Assembly: GCA_963769945.1 (NCBI GenBank)
Contig: CAVYOA010000014.1
Span: 186,001 to 250,000, forward strand
DNA length: 64,000 nucleotides
From: WHSW01 sp963769945
Lineage (GTDB): Bacteria > Actinomycetota > Thermoleophilia > Solirubrobacterales > 70-9
Reading direction: 5' to 3'
Part shown: piece after piece, positions 17,043 to 26,533 of the stretch
Numbering within the stretch: the stretch's first letter is position 1
Layout: each line of letters begins with the position of its first letter
The notes under the pieces: generated by a model
Database searches by the model: none
The model's input: the letters and a program-made list of their open reading frames with translations, nothing else
What the model was told of the DNA's origin: nothing
Program-made: the position numbers and the translations under genes

Positions 17043-17642
17043 GTGCCCGAGTTGAGCCGGCTACAGCTACTCGTCTACGCCGCGATCGCGGTCGCGATCC
17101 TTCTGCTCGGCGCGCGTTGGCTGCGCTCGAACGAGCCGCCGCCAATCGCGGCGGGTGGCGGTGGGGTGGAGGTCGCGCCCGGTGGCGACGACGCTCAGTT
17201 CGAGGTCAGCCGAGGCGAAGGGGAGCTGGTCGTTCATGTCGCGGGCTCGGTCAACGAGCCAGGCGTCTACCGGATGCCCGACGGCTCGCGCGTCACCGAT
17301 GCGATCGAGCGGGCTGGCGGTGTCGCCCCGCGAGGTCTCGCCGACGCGATCAACCTCGCCGCTCCTCTGGCCGACGGCCAGCAGGTGATCGTGCCGGCGG
17401 CGGCGGGCGGCGCCGTTTCATCGACGAGCACCGCGGCGGCCGGCGCGGACGCTCCGATCAGCCTTGGGATGGCGACCGTCGCGGAGCTCGACACGATCGA
17501 GGGCATCGGGCCGGTCACCGCGGCCGACATCGTCGAGTTTCGCGACCGCAACGGCGGGCTCGCCTCGATCGACGAGCTCGATGCGATCAGCGGCATCGGT
17601 CCCGCGACGATGGAGGCGCTGCGCTCCGAGCTTCAGCCGTAG
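17043..17642 (+). CDS. comEA: Competence protein ComEA (DNA receptor)
   Basis: 199 residues: an N-terminal membrane anchor (LLVYAAIAVAILLLGARWL), an SLBB domain (~60-115; LVVHVAGSVNEPGVYRMPDG) and two helix-hairpin-helix motifs at the C-terminus (VAELDTIEGIGPVTAADIV, IDELDAISGIGPATMEAL). Binds incoming double-stranded DNA at the outer face of the membrane during transformation. Directly upstream of comEC. Confidence 0.95.
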   Translation: MPELSRLQLLVYAAIAVAILLLGARWLRSNEPPPIAAGGGGVEVAPGGDDAQFEVSRGEGELVVHVAGSVNEPGVYRMPDGSRVTDAIERAGGVAPRGLADAINLAAPLADGQQVIVPAAAGGAVSSTSTAAAGADAPISLGMATVAELDTIEGIGPVTAADIVEFRDRNGGLASIDELDAISGIGPATMEALRSELQP

Positions 17643-17653
17643 GTCAAGCGCGC

Positions 17654-19971
17654 TTGGACCCGGCGCTCTCGATCGCCTGGCGCTTCACCGTCCTCGCCGG
17701 GTTCGTCGGCGGGCTCGGCCTCTCGCCCCAGGCTCGCGATCTCGCGCCTGAGGTGGCGGTTCTCGCCGCGGTCTCGCTGCTCGGCCTCGGCCTGCTGCGC
17801 CCTCACGCACGTGCCCGCTCCGCGGCGGCAATCGCGTGGCTCATCACCCTGGCCTTGGTCACAGCAATCATCGGGTTTGCGATCGGCGACGCCCGGCTCG
17901 ACACGATTGATCGGGGCGCGATTGATCTCGAGCCCGGCAGCACGGTCACCGCGAACGGGTTTGTCGTCGCGCCGCCGAGCACGACAGCCGACAAGGTGGC
18001 GGTACGGATCGCGACCGCTGATGGCCGGTTGCAGATCGACCTGCCCCCGCCCTCGCCCGAGCTCTCGGTCGGCGACGCCGTCAGCGCCAGCGGCGTCATC
18101 CGCGATCCGAGCGAGTTCGAGCGGGGGCGACTCGAACGCTTCGGCGTTCGCGACGTGCTCGCGGCGCGCTCGATCGTGCAGGTCGACGGCGGCAGAACCG
18201 GGATCTCAGGCTTGCTCGACGAGATCCGCGGGCGAGCCGAAATCGCGCTCACGAGCGGCACCTCGCCGGCGTCAGCGAATCTGCTGCTCGGCTTCGTCCT
18301 CGGCCAGGACGACCGGATCGCCGAGAGCACGGCTGACGATTACAAGGCCTCCGGTCTGGCGCATCTTCTCGCTGTCTCGGGTCAGAACATCGTTCTCTTG
18401 CTGATCCTCGCCGGTACCGCGCTTGCGGTGCTCGGAGTGGGGCTGCGAGCACGGTTGCTGTGGATGCTTGCCCTGGTGGCGATCTATGTGCCGGTGGCGG
18501 GTGCGGGGGCATCGATCCAGCGAGCCGGGGTGATGGGCGCGGCCGGTCTCGTTGCGACGCTGACCGGTCGGCCGCGCCAGGGCTGGTACGCGGTGCTTCT
18601 GGCCGCAGCGGCGACTCTGGCCCTCGACCCGCGGGCGAGCGCTGACATTGGCTGGCAGCTCAGCTTCGCCGCCGTTGTCGGAATTCTCCTCTTCGCGCGC
18701 AGGGTGGCGCTCTTGCTCGCGGCCGAATCCCGATCGCGTTGGCGGCGTGGCTTGGCGGAAGCGACGGGCGTCACGGTCGCCGCAACACTTGCCACGGGCC
18801 CGCTGATGGCCCATCATTTCGAAACGGTCTCACTCGTCTCGCTGCCCGCCAACCTGGTCGCGCTGCCGGCGGTGGCTCCCCTGATGTGGCTGGGTATGGC
18901 ATCCGCGGCCGCCGGCCAGCTTCCAGGGTTGCCGGTGGAGCCGCTGACGTGGCTCGCCGGCCTGCTCGCGGGCTTCATCTCCCAGGTCGCGTCCTGGTTC
19001 GCGGAGCTGCCCGGTGCTCAGGCCGAGCTCGGACTCGACCGCTGGTGGGCGGTCGCCGTGGCGTACGCGATTATCGGACTGGGTCTGCTGATTGCGGTTC
19101 GCTGCGCTGATCGCAGGCGGCGTCTGGGGCTTGGCCCGTCGCTTCGGCCCGCACTGGTCGTGGTTGGCGGTGCTCTCGTCGCCCTGGCCACGCTCGCGAT
19201 GCTGACTCGGGTGATCAAGTTGGACCAGGGCAGCGCTGACGCTCAACTGCGAATCAGCGTTCTCGACGTTGGTCAAGGAGACGCGATCTTGCTTCAGCCC
19301 GCTCGCGGCGGCGCGATCCTCGTCGATACGGGCCCGCCCGGGTCCGAGATCGTCGAGCAGCTCGAGCGCCACGGCGTCGATCGGCTCGCAGCGCTCGCCG
19401 TCACCCACCCCGATCTCGATCACGATGGCGAGGCGGTCGAACTGTTACGCCGACTCCCGGTCGAGCGCCTGCTCCATGCCCGCGCCGACGCGGCGACACT
19501 CGCCACCGCGCGGGCGGCCGGCACCGATCGCATTCGGATCTCGGCAGGGAGCAGGCTTCGCTCGGGCGCGCTGCGACTCGACGTTCTGTGGCCGCCGCGC
19601 GAGCAGCTTGCCGGGGTCGGGCCGCCGGCCGAGCCCAACGCCCTCTCGCTTGTCATCGTCGCCCGCTGGCGCGACTTCGAGATCCTGCTCAGCGGGGACA
19701 CCGAGGCGGAGACCGTCGTCTTTGACTCCGGTGACGTCGAGGTGCTGAAGCTCGCACACCATGGCTCGGACGATCTCGGCCTTCCGGAGCTGCTGGCCGA
19801 TGCGACGCCGGAGCTTGCCTTGATCTCCGTGGGAGCCGAACAACACCTATGGCCACCCGACACTCAGGCACACTGCAAGCGCTCAGCCAAGCGCGCGTCG
19901 CGGTGCAGCGCACCGACCTCGAGGGCGAGATCTCAATCGACGTCAGCGAAGAAGGCTGGAGCGTGCGTTAG
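17654..19971 (+). CDS. comEC: ComEC/Rec2 DNA-uptake channel (two one-base insertions near 3' end)
   Basis: ~770-residue membrane channel through which one DNA strand enters the cytoplasm. N-terminal membrane helices, the competence domain (LLLGFVLGQDDRI, HLLAVSGQNIVLLL), and a metallo-beta-lactamase-like C-terminal domain (VLDVGQGDAILLQ, HPDLDHDGEAVELL, LKLAHHGSDDLGL). TTG 17654 follows comEA by 11 bases. After ISVGAE the annotated frame is lost: NTYGHP is in the +1 frame and LQALSQARVAVQRTDLEGEI in the next, ending at TAG 19971. Two extra bases (about 19838 and 19865) explain this exactly. The open frame running to 20188 is spurious. Confidence 0.93.
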
Positions 19972-20034
19972 GGTGCCGCGGCGCGGGGGGATCACCCCGA
20001 ATCTCGACCTTGTCTCGCCGAGGAGGGCTAGAAA

Positions 20035-20466
20035 ATGGAATCCAGCGGAACGCCAGCACCTACCACGGAACCGCATCAGCCTCCTGCTCCGCCCCCTCCA
20101 ACGAGCGCGACCGAGGGCAAAGCTGGCGGCGGTTGGCGAGCTTTGGCCGTCGTCCTCGCACTGGCGCTTGCGTTCGCATCCGCGGTGATGATCATCGCGA
20201 TGTCGGATATCGGCTCGACGCCAACTTGCGAATCGATTCTCGCTGGCGACGAGCAGGTTCCCGATGACGGAGAATGCTTCGACGGCTCCTCGAGTCAGAA
20301 GACGATCAGCGTTGTCCTCGGCTGGCCGAGTGGTGTGCTTGCCGGCATTGCCGCGCTTGTGGCCCTCTACTTCGCCGGCACCGGTCGTAACGGTCGCCTC
20401 CTGCTTCAGCTCACCGCAGCGGCGATCGTGCTGGGCGGCGCGAGCATTCTGGCCGGCAGCCTGTAG
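20035..20466 (+). CDS. Small membrane protein, proline-rich N-terminus
   Basis: 143 residues: cytoplasmic or extracytoplasmic Pro/Thr/Ala-rich start (PPAPPPPTS), then three predicted membrane helices (ALAVVLALALAFASAVMII, VLGWPSGVLAGIAALVALYF, LLQLTAAAIVLGGASILAGS). Two cysteines (TCESI, GECFD) lie in the first loop and could pair outside. Good GGAGGG site before ATG 20035. Not recognised. Confidence 0.7.
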   Translation: MESSGTPAPTTEPHQPPAPPPPTSATEGKAGGGWRALAVVLALALAFASAVMIIAMSDIGSTPTCESILAGDEQVPDDGECFDGSSSQKTISVVLGWPSGVLAGIAALVALYFAGTGRNGRLLLQLTAAAIVLGGASILAGSL

Positions 20467-20520
20467 ACCGTCCAGCGACGCCGCTGGTAGGGCCGAGGCG
20501 GCGAATACACTCGGCCCACT

Positions 20521-21537
20521 TTGGCCGAGACAAAGCGCGACACCGCTGAGATCGGGCCCGCATACCTGCTGGCCGGAACCGACCAGGCAAAGCTCGATGA
20601 GGCGCTGACGCGCCTGCGCCTTCGCGCCGAGCACGAGAGTGGCCCTGGGTCGCTCGAGTCATTCTCGGCAGCTCCCGGATCGAGTGCCGCGCCCGACGCG
20701 GAGGCAATGGCGGTGGCGGTGCCCGCAATGTCGCTGACCGCCGAACGACGGTATCTGGTTGCCGACGGTGTCGAGCGTTGGTCGGCAAAGCAGGCCGGCG
20801 CGGTGATCGCGGCGTTGGCATCGCTTCCGCCCGACGTCACGATCGTGCTTGTCGCCCGCGAGCGACCGCCTCGAGAGAAAGCTCCGAAGGCGCTCGCCGA
20901 GGCGGTCGAGGCCGCCGGCGGCAAGGTCCACCGCCTCGAGGCGCCGAAGGCCCGCGATTTGCCGCGATGGCTTGTCGCCGAGGCGAGGCGGCGGGGCTTT
21001 GAGCTCGAAAACGAGGCCGCGCGAGTGCTGGGTGAACGCCTCGGCGCCGGCACGGCGAGGTTGGCTAGCGAGCTCGACCGGCTTTCGGTCTGGGCTGATG
21101 CAGGTGGCTCCGTCACCGCCGAGGATCTCGAGTCGATGATTGCCGACACCTCAGAGGAGGTTGTCTGGGCATTGTCGGACGCGATCGTCGACCGCAATCC
21201 GACCGCCGCGCTCGATGCCGCCGAGCGACTCGCCGACCAGGGCGAAGGCGTGACGCCGCTGATCTATCAGGCGGCGAAGCGTCTGCGTGAGGCGCACGCG
21301 GCGCTGGAGATGATCGATTCGGGCAAGTCCGCGCGGGAGGTCGAAGCTGCGTTGCCGATGCATCCCTACGCCGCGAAGATGCTGCTGCGTCGCCTCGACG
21401 GACGCGGTCTTGACGAGGTCCGGGCGGCGACCTGTGCGATTGCCGATCTCGAGTGGTGGACGCGCGGAGGCGCGGATTACCCCGAGCGTGTCGCCCTCAC
21501 ACTCGCCGTCCGCCGTGCGGCGGGCGCCGGTGGGTAA
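20521..21537 (+). CDS. holA: DNA polymerase III delta subunit
   Basis: 338-residue clamp-loader subunit that opens the beta clamp. N-terminal YLLAGTDQAKLDEALTRL, the middle segment ending RDLPRWLVAEARRRGFELE, and AARVLGERLGAGTARLASELDRL are typical of bacterial HolA. TTG start at 20521. comEC-holA-rpsT adjacency is common in Gram-positive genomes, supporting the call. Confidence 0.93.
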   Translation: MAETKRDTAEIGPAYLLAGTDQAKLDEALTRLRLRAEHESGPGSLESFSAAPGSSAAPDAEAMAVAVPAMSLTAERRYLVADGVERWSAKQAGAVIAALASLPPDVTIVLVARERPPREKAPKALAEAVEAAGGKVHRLEAPKARDLPRWLVAEARRRGFELENEAARVLGERLGAGTARLASELDRLSVWADAGGSVTAEDLESMIADTSEEVVWALSDAIVDRNPTAALDAAERLADQGEGVTPLIYQAAKRLREAHAALEMIDSGKSAREVEAALPMHPYAAKMLLRRLDGRGLDEVRAATCAIADLEWWTRGGADYPERVALTLAVRRAAGAGG

Positions 21538-21543
21538 GACAGG

Positions 21544-21810
21544 TCAGGCCGAGGCGCCGGCGCGGATTCGGGCCGCGCGAGCTTTCTTGCGCGCCGCCGT
21601 GTTCCGATGCAGGGCGCCCTTGCCGGCGGCGCTGTCGATGCGTGAGCAGAGCTCGCGATGCGCGGCGTCGGCGGTATCTGAATCACCGGCGGCCACAGCG
21701 GCTTCGAGGCGGCGAAAATGGGTCTTGACGGCGCTCGTCAGGCGACGATTCTCGTCGTGCTCGCGCAGCGACCGAGCGTTGCGCTTTCTTTGTGAGGCGA
21801 TGTTTGCCAT
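21544..21810 (-). CDS. rpsT: 30S ribosomal protein S20
   Basis: 88-residue three-helix S20 that binds 16S rRNA: MANIASQRKRNARSL at the N-terminus and GKGALHRNTAARKKARAA at the C-terminus. Convergent with holA (6-base gap) and divergent from murJ, as often seen. Confidence 0.96.
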   Translation of the reverse strand: MANIASQRKRNARSLREHDENRRLTSAVKTHFRRLEAAVAAGDSDTADAAHRELCSRIDSAAGKGALHRNTAARKKARAARIRAGASA

Positions 21811-21840
21811 TGGGCGACGGCGGATGATAGCGGGGGCACG

Positions 21841-23433
21841 GTGACGCAGCCACAGCCGAGATCGAGCCGGCTGGCGCGCTCGACCGCCTTCTTTTCAGCC
21901 GCGACGGCGCTGTCTCGTGTTGCCGGGCTCGCGCGCGAGATCCTTGCCGCGGGCTTCTTCGGCGTCAGCCGTCAGATGTCCGCCTTCACCTACGCCTTCG
22001 CCGTGCCGAACCTGGTTCGTAGCCTCTTTGCCGACGCCGCGATCCAGGCCGCGTTCGTGCCGGTGTTCACCGAGAAGCTGGAGGCCGGCGAGAAGCGCGA
22101 GGCCTTTCGTCTCGCCGCCACCCTGATCTACCTCATCGCTCTCGTCCTCGGCCTGCTGACGGCGCTGTTCATCTTGCTGGCGCCTGCGCTGATGCCGCTG
22201 ATCGCGCAGGGCCTCGGCGACGCCGGCCAGGAGCTCGCGATCACCCTGACGCAGTTGATGTTTCCGATCCTCGTCCTGCTTGGGATCACCGGCATGGTCG
22301 TCGGCGTGCTCAACAGCTACGACCGTTTCGGCGCACTGGCGATCGCGCCCTTCTTCTGGAACGTCGCGATCATCGCCGTGCTCGTCGGCTTCGCGCCCGT
22401 GGTTCCGGCGAAGGATGAGATCTACCTCTACGCCTACGGCGTGCTCGCCGGCACCGTGGTGCAGCTGGCCATCTGCGCATACGACGTCCGCAACACCCCG
22501 TTTCGGCTGCTGCGCGTGTTCGATTGGCGCTCGCCCGACGTGCGCCGGGTCCTCCTGCTGATGCTGCCGGTGACAATCAGCCTCGGCCTGATCAACTTCA
22601 ACCTGCTGATCAACGCGATCTTCGCCGGCCTGCTCAGCGATCCCGACATCCGCAACCTCGGCGCCAAGGCCCCGGCGGCGATCGACAAGGCATTTCGCAT
22701 CTACATGCTGCCCCAGGGCATCTTCTCGGTCGCGGTGACGACGGTGCTGTTTCCGACCCTGGCCCGGTTCGCCGCGCGCCGAGACTACGACGACCTGCGG
22801 GCGACGATGGCCAACGGAATGCGCCAGATCATGCTGATGCTGATCCCGGCGGCGGCCGCCATCCTCGTCCTCTCCGAGCCGATGACGCGGATCATCTACG
22901 AGCGCGGCGACTTCGGCACGACCGGAACCGAGCTCGTCTCGACGGCGTTGTTCTGGTTTGCCTTCTCGCTCCCTTTCAACGGTATCTTCCTCCTGCTCAC
23001 CCGCACATTCTTCAGCCTCCAGCGGCCGTGGGTGCCAACCGCGATCTCAGGCCTCAACCTCGCGGTTACCGCGTTCTTCTGCCTCATCTTCTACGAGCCG
23101 TTCGGCATCGGCGGCATAGTCGCCGCGACTGCGATTGCGACCTTCATCAGCGTCGTCGCCCAGGCCCTGGTGCTGCGCCGCCAGCTCGGCCGGCTCGAGC
23201 TCGACCGGCTCCTGCGCACGACCGCCCAGATTACGCTTGCGGCCGGGGCGCTGGCGATCACCAGTTACTCAATTTGGTTCCTCCTCGACGAGCTGCTCGG
23301 ACGCGGCCTCGTCGCCCAGGTGATCTCGATCGGGTCCGGCCTCGCCTTCGGCGCCGTCATCTACGGCCTTTCGATCACCGCGCTGCGGATCCCGGAAGCG
23401 GAGCAGATCTGGCGCCTGTTCAGGCGTCGTTAA
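21841..23433 (+). CDS. murJ: Lipid II flippase MurJ
   Basis: 530-residue MOP-superfamily protein with about 14 membrane helices. Moves lipid II across the membrane for peptidoglycan synthesis. Characteristic stretches: SRVAGLAREILAAGFFG, DAAIQAAFVPVFTE, SVAVTTVLFPTLARFAA and RTFFSLQRPWVPT. GTG start. Its 30-base start-to-start gap with rpsT must contain both promoters or be transcribed from outside. Confidence 0.95.
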   Translation: MTQPQPRSSRLARSTAFFSAATALSRVAGLAREILAAGFFGVSRQMSAFTYAFAVPNLVRSLFADAAIQAAFVPVFTEKLEAGEKREAFRLAATLIYLIALVLGLLTALFILLAPALMPLIAQGLGDAGQELAITLTQLMFPILVLLGITGMVVGVLNSYDRFGALAIAPFFWNVAIIAVLVGFAPVVPAKDEIYLYAYGVLAGTVVQLAICAYDVRNTPFRLLRVFDWRSPDVRRVLLLMLPVTISLGLINFNLLINAIFAGLLSDPDIRNLGAKAPAAIDKAFRIYMLPQGIFSVAVTTVLFPTLARFAARRDYDDLRATMANGMRQIMLMLIPAAAAILVLSEPMTRIIYERGDFGTTGTELVSTALFWFAFSLPFNGIFLLLTRTFFSLQRPWVPTAISGLNLAVTAFFCLIFYEPFGIGGIVAATAIATFISVVAQALVLRRQLGRLELDRLLRTTAQITLAAGALAITSYSIWFLLDELLGRGLVAQVISIGSGLAFGAVIYGLSITALRIPEAEQIWRLFRRR

Positions 23434-23470
23434 TACGCCGATAGGCACGGGTTCGTGCAAGGTCGCGCCC

Positions 23471-23505
23471 ATATGTGAGCAAACGGTGTGTGTTAGCTCA
23501 CATAT
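23471..23505 (+). promoter_or_regulatory. Dyad ATATGTGAGC...GCTCACATAT
   Basis: Perfect 10-base inverted repeat with a 15-base spacer, AT-rich against the local GC, within the longest intergenic gap (23434-23664). Could be an operator for the M23 peptidase or a murJ transcript end; spacing does not fit the CRP consensus (TGTGA-N6-TCACA). The remaining ~160 bases form a long leader for the peptidase gene; no known riboswitch was recognised in it. Confidence 0.45.
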
Positions 23506-23664
23506 TCGTTACAAATAGCCGCTCGCGGTGTCGCTAGCCGCATAGCTCCTGCCTCCACACGGCCGAAGTCGGTCGTCGGCGGGACTTGGCGAAACCGGCG
23601 CGATCTCGCGCCCGAACGCGCTCTAACCGTGCGTTCTTCATTCGACGACAAGGGGTGTCGCTGT

Positions 23665-24225
23665 ATGCGTTTTCAATTGAGCAAGATCATCATCGCCGTC
23701 GCGGTAATGAGTGTGGCCGCGCTTAGCGTGCCGGCCTCGGCGCCGGGCGAGCAGGCCTTGGTCCTCGGCGACGGCGAGCGCCGTCAGGCGATGCCAGAAA
23801 GTGTCAACGCGGGGCCGTTTCACCCGGTTGTCGGCAGCTTTGACTACGGCAGTGCCGGGAACGGATTCGGCGCCGCCCGATCGGGGCACGTGCACGCCGG
23901 CCACGACATCTTCTCGGCGCAGGGCACGCGGCTGGTAGCGCCGAGCGCCGGCGTCGTCGTCGAAACGGGCACCGACGGCGGGCGCGGCAACTACATCTCG
24001 ATCCATGACACCGAGCGCAACCTCACCTATAACTACTTCCACCTCGCCGAGCCTGCACTGCCGGCAGCGCGCGCCAAGGTCGAGGCAGGTGAGCGGGTCG
24101 GCTCGATGGGCTGCACCGGCTCCTGCTGGGGCGTGCACCTGCACTTCGAGGTACGCAAGGGCAGCGATCCATATGGCGAGGCGATCGATCCGTTGCCGTT
24201 ATTGGAGAGGTGGGAGCGAAAGTGA
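23665..24225 (+). CDS. M23-family peptidoglycan endopeptidase
   Basis: 186-residue secreted protein: signal peptide (KIIIAVAVMSVAALSVPASA) and a LytM/M23 domain with zinc ligands in HAGHDI (HxxxD-type) and HLHFE. Cleaves cross-links in cell-wall peptide bridges. ATG 23665 gives the signal peptide and follows AAGGGG; an in-frame ATG-less extension upstream is less likely. Expression may be controlled by its long leader. Confidence 0.88.
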   Translation: MRFQLSKIIIAVAVMSVAALSVPASAPGEQALVLGDGERRQAMPESVNAGPFHPVVGSFDYGSAGNGFGAARSGHVHAGHDIFSAQGTRLVAPSAGVVVETGTDGGRGNYISIHDTERNLTYNYFHLAEPALPAARAKVEAGERVGSMGCTGSCWGVHLHFEVRKGSDPYGEAIDPLPLLERWERK

Positions 24226-24318
24226 GCGCGCGGGCGAGGGCGGTGTGACGGCTACGGGCGTATAGCGCGAGTAAGTCGCCACAGGGTCCGATTGTGCATC
24301 GCCATACTCAGCGGGCCC

Positions 24319-26112
24319 ATGGATCGGATTCGCAACTTCTCGATAATCGCCCACATCGACCACGGTAAGTCGACGCTTGCCGACCGCATCCTCGAGCTCA
24401 CGGGGTCGGTGGCGCCGCGCGATCACATGCCGCAGATGCTCGACTCGATGGACCTCGAGCGTGAGCGCGGGATCACGATCAAGGCGCAAGCGGTGCGGGT
24501 CGAGTACGTCGCCGACGACGGCGAGAGCTACCACTTGCACCTGATCGACACCCCGGGGCACGTCGACTTTTCCTATGAGGTCTCGCGCAGCCTCGCCGCC
24601 TGCGAGGGGGCGCTGTTGGTGGTCGATGCCGCTCAGGGCGTGGAGGCGCAGACCGTGGCCAATACCTATGCCGCGGTCGAGGCGGGTCTTGAGCTGATCC
24701 CGGTGATGAACAAGGTCGACCTGCCCAGCGCCGAGCCCGATCGGGTCGCGGGGGAGATCTGCGACCTGATCGGCGGCGAGCCCGGTGACATCCTTCAGAT
24801 CTCGGCCAAGACCGGTGAAGGCGTGCGCGACGTCTTGGAGGCGATCGTCGCCCGCATCCCGCCGCCGCAGGGCGACCGCGAGGCACCAGCGCGGGCGTTG
24901 ATCTTCGACTCCGAGTTCGACCAGTACCGCGGCGTCGTCGCCTATGTGCGCATGGTCGATGGCGTCTTCAAGCAGAACGAGCCGATCGTCGCGATGCAGA
25001 CGGGCACTCAGGCGGCAATCGACGAGATCGGGTTCTTCGCGCCGAAGCTGACGCCGGCGAAGGCGATGGGCGCGGGTGAGGTGGGCTATGCGATCACCGG
25101 TCTCAAGGACGTCTCGAAGCTTCGTGTCGGCGACACCCTGACTTCGCGCGAGCGCCCCGCAGTCGACGCCCTGCCCGGCTATCGCGAGGTCAAGCCGATG
25201 GTCTTCTCCGGCCTCTTTCCGATCGAAACCGACCGCTACACGGACCTTCGCGACGCGCTCGAGCGACTCGCGCTCAACGACGCCGCGCTCTCCTATGAGC
25301 CCGAGACCTCCCAGGCGCTTGGCTTCGGCTTTCGCTGTGGCTTCCTCGGCCTCCTGCACATGGACATCGTCCGCGAGCGGCTCGAGCGCGAGTACGACCT
25401 CGACCTACTCGCGACCACGCCCAACGTCCGCTACGACGTCCGCCTCACCAGCGGCGAGGTGATCGACGTCCACTCGCCCGTGGACATGCCCGATCCGGGT
25501 GTGATCGAGGAGATCCGCGAGCCCCACATCCGCGCCTCGGTGATCACCCCGACCGACTATGTAGGCCAGGTGATGGAGCTGTGTCAGGACCGTCGCGGCA
25601 CCCACATCGACATGCATTACCTCTCGCCCGTGCGCGTCCAGCTCCGCTACGACCTGCCCCTCGGCGAGATCGTGCTCGACTTCTTCGATCAGCTCAAGTC
25701 GCGGACCGCGGGCTATGCCTCGCTTGACTACGAGCCGATCGGAAGCCAGCCTTCAGATCTGGTCAAGCTCGACGTCCTGCTCGCCGGCGAGACCGTCGAC
25801 GCGCTCTCGATCGTCGTTCACCGCGACGCCGCCTACGAGGCGGGCAAGAAGCTGGTCGAACGGCTGCGAAAGACGATCCCACGGCAACTCTTCGACGTCC
25901 CGGTGCAGGCGGCGGTGGGGTCGCGGGTGCTCGCACGCGAGACCGTCAAGGCGCTGCGCAAGGACGTCACCGCAAAGCTCTACGGGGGCGACGTCACCCG
26001 CAAGCGAAAGCTGCTGGAAAAGCAGAAAAAGGGCAAGAAGCGGATGAAGCAGGTCGGCTCGGTCGAGGTCCCTCAGGAGGCGTTCCTGGCGGTGTTGCAA
26101 GTCGATGAGTGA
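24319..26112 (+). CDS. lepA: Elongation factor 4 (LepA)
   Basis: 597-residue translational GTPase. G motifs AHIDHGKST, DTPGHVDF and NKVDLPSAEP; EF-G-like domains II, III and V; LepA-specific C-terminal domain (KKLVERLRKTIPRQLFDVPVQ, KRKLLEKQKKGKKRMK). Binds ribosomes and affects initiation/back-translocation. ATG 24319 gives the canonical MDRIRNFSIIAH; a GTG nine codons upstream is rejected. Confidence 0.97.
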   Translation: MDRIRNFSIIAHIDHGKSTLADRILELTGSVAPRDHMPQMLDSMDLERERGITIKAQAVRVEYVADDGESYHLHLIDTPGHVDFSYEVSRSLAACEGALLVVDAAQGVEAQTVANTYAAVEAGLELIPVMNKVDLPSAEPDRVAGEICDLIGGEPGDILQISAKTGEGVRDVLEAIVARIPPPQGDREAPARALIFDSEFDQYRGVVAYVRMVDGVFKQNEPIVAMQTGTQAAIDEIGFFAPKLTPAKAMGAGEVGYAITGLKDVSKLRVGDTLTSRERPAVDALPGYREVKPMVFSGLFPIETDRYTDLRDALERLALNDAALSYEPETSQALGFGFRCGFLGLLHMDIVRERLEREYDLDLLATTPNVRYDVRLTSGEVIDVHSPVDMPDPGVIEEIREPHIRASVITPTDYVGQVMELCQDRRGTHIDMHYLSPVRVQLRYDLPLGEIVLDFFDQLKSRTAGYASLDYEPIGSQPSDLVKLDVLLAGETVDALSIVVHRDAAYEAGKKLVERLRKTIPRQLFDVPVQAAVGSRVLARETVKALRKDVTAKLYGGDVTRKRKLLEKQKKGKKRMKQVGSVEVPQEAFLAVLQVDE

Positions 26113-26515
26113 GCCCGAGAGCAAGCGCGAGCGCAACGAGCGCCTGATCCGCGACGGCATGGAGGCGTTCAACCGTGGCGATCTGGCAGCGATCGCGACG
26201 ATCTTCGACGAGCGGCTCGAGTCCCGAGTGGCACCGGGTCTCGCCAACACCGGCGTCTGGCAGGGAACCGACGGTTTCGAGCAGATGGTCACGGACTGGG
26301 GCGAAGCCTTCGAGAGCCAGCGCAACACGATCGTTTCCTTCTCGCACCCCGACGAGCACCACGTCATCGTCGAGGTCCGCCAGGAGGCTGTCGGCGCTGG
26401 CAGCGGGGTTCCGGTCGAGATGACGCTCTTCTACCTGTTCGAGATCCGCGACGAAAAAGCCGTGCGCTTTCACCTCTATCAAGACCACGAAGCCGCCCTC
26501 AGCGCGGTGCGCTGA
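26105..26515 (+). CDS. SnoaL/NTF2-like protein
   Basis: 136 residues with the NTF2-like cone fold pattern: RDGMEAFNRGDLAAI at the start, DGFEQMVTDW in the middle, and a beta-rich end (VEMTLFYLFEIRDEKAVRFHLYQD). Members are ligand-binding proteins or small isomerases; no specific activity is inferable. Start overlaps the lepA stop, so translation may be coupled. Confidence 0.82.
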   Translation: MSEPESKRERNERLIRDGMEAFNRGDLAAIATIFDERLESRVAPGLANTGVWQGTDGFEQMVTDWGEAFESQRNTIVSFSHPDEHHVIVEVRQEAVGAGSGVPVEMTLFYLFEIRDEKAVRFHLYQDHEAALSAVR

Positions 26516-26533
26516 TCATCAACGAAGGGTCAG

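Noticed and set aside
19972..20188. Extended ComEC C-terminus
   Set aside because: Out-of-frame translation after two insertions; the true end at 19971 is identifiable.
23471..23505. CRP/GlxR binding site
   Set aside because: TGTGA and TCACA half-sites are 19 bases apart instead of six.
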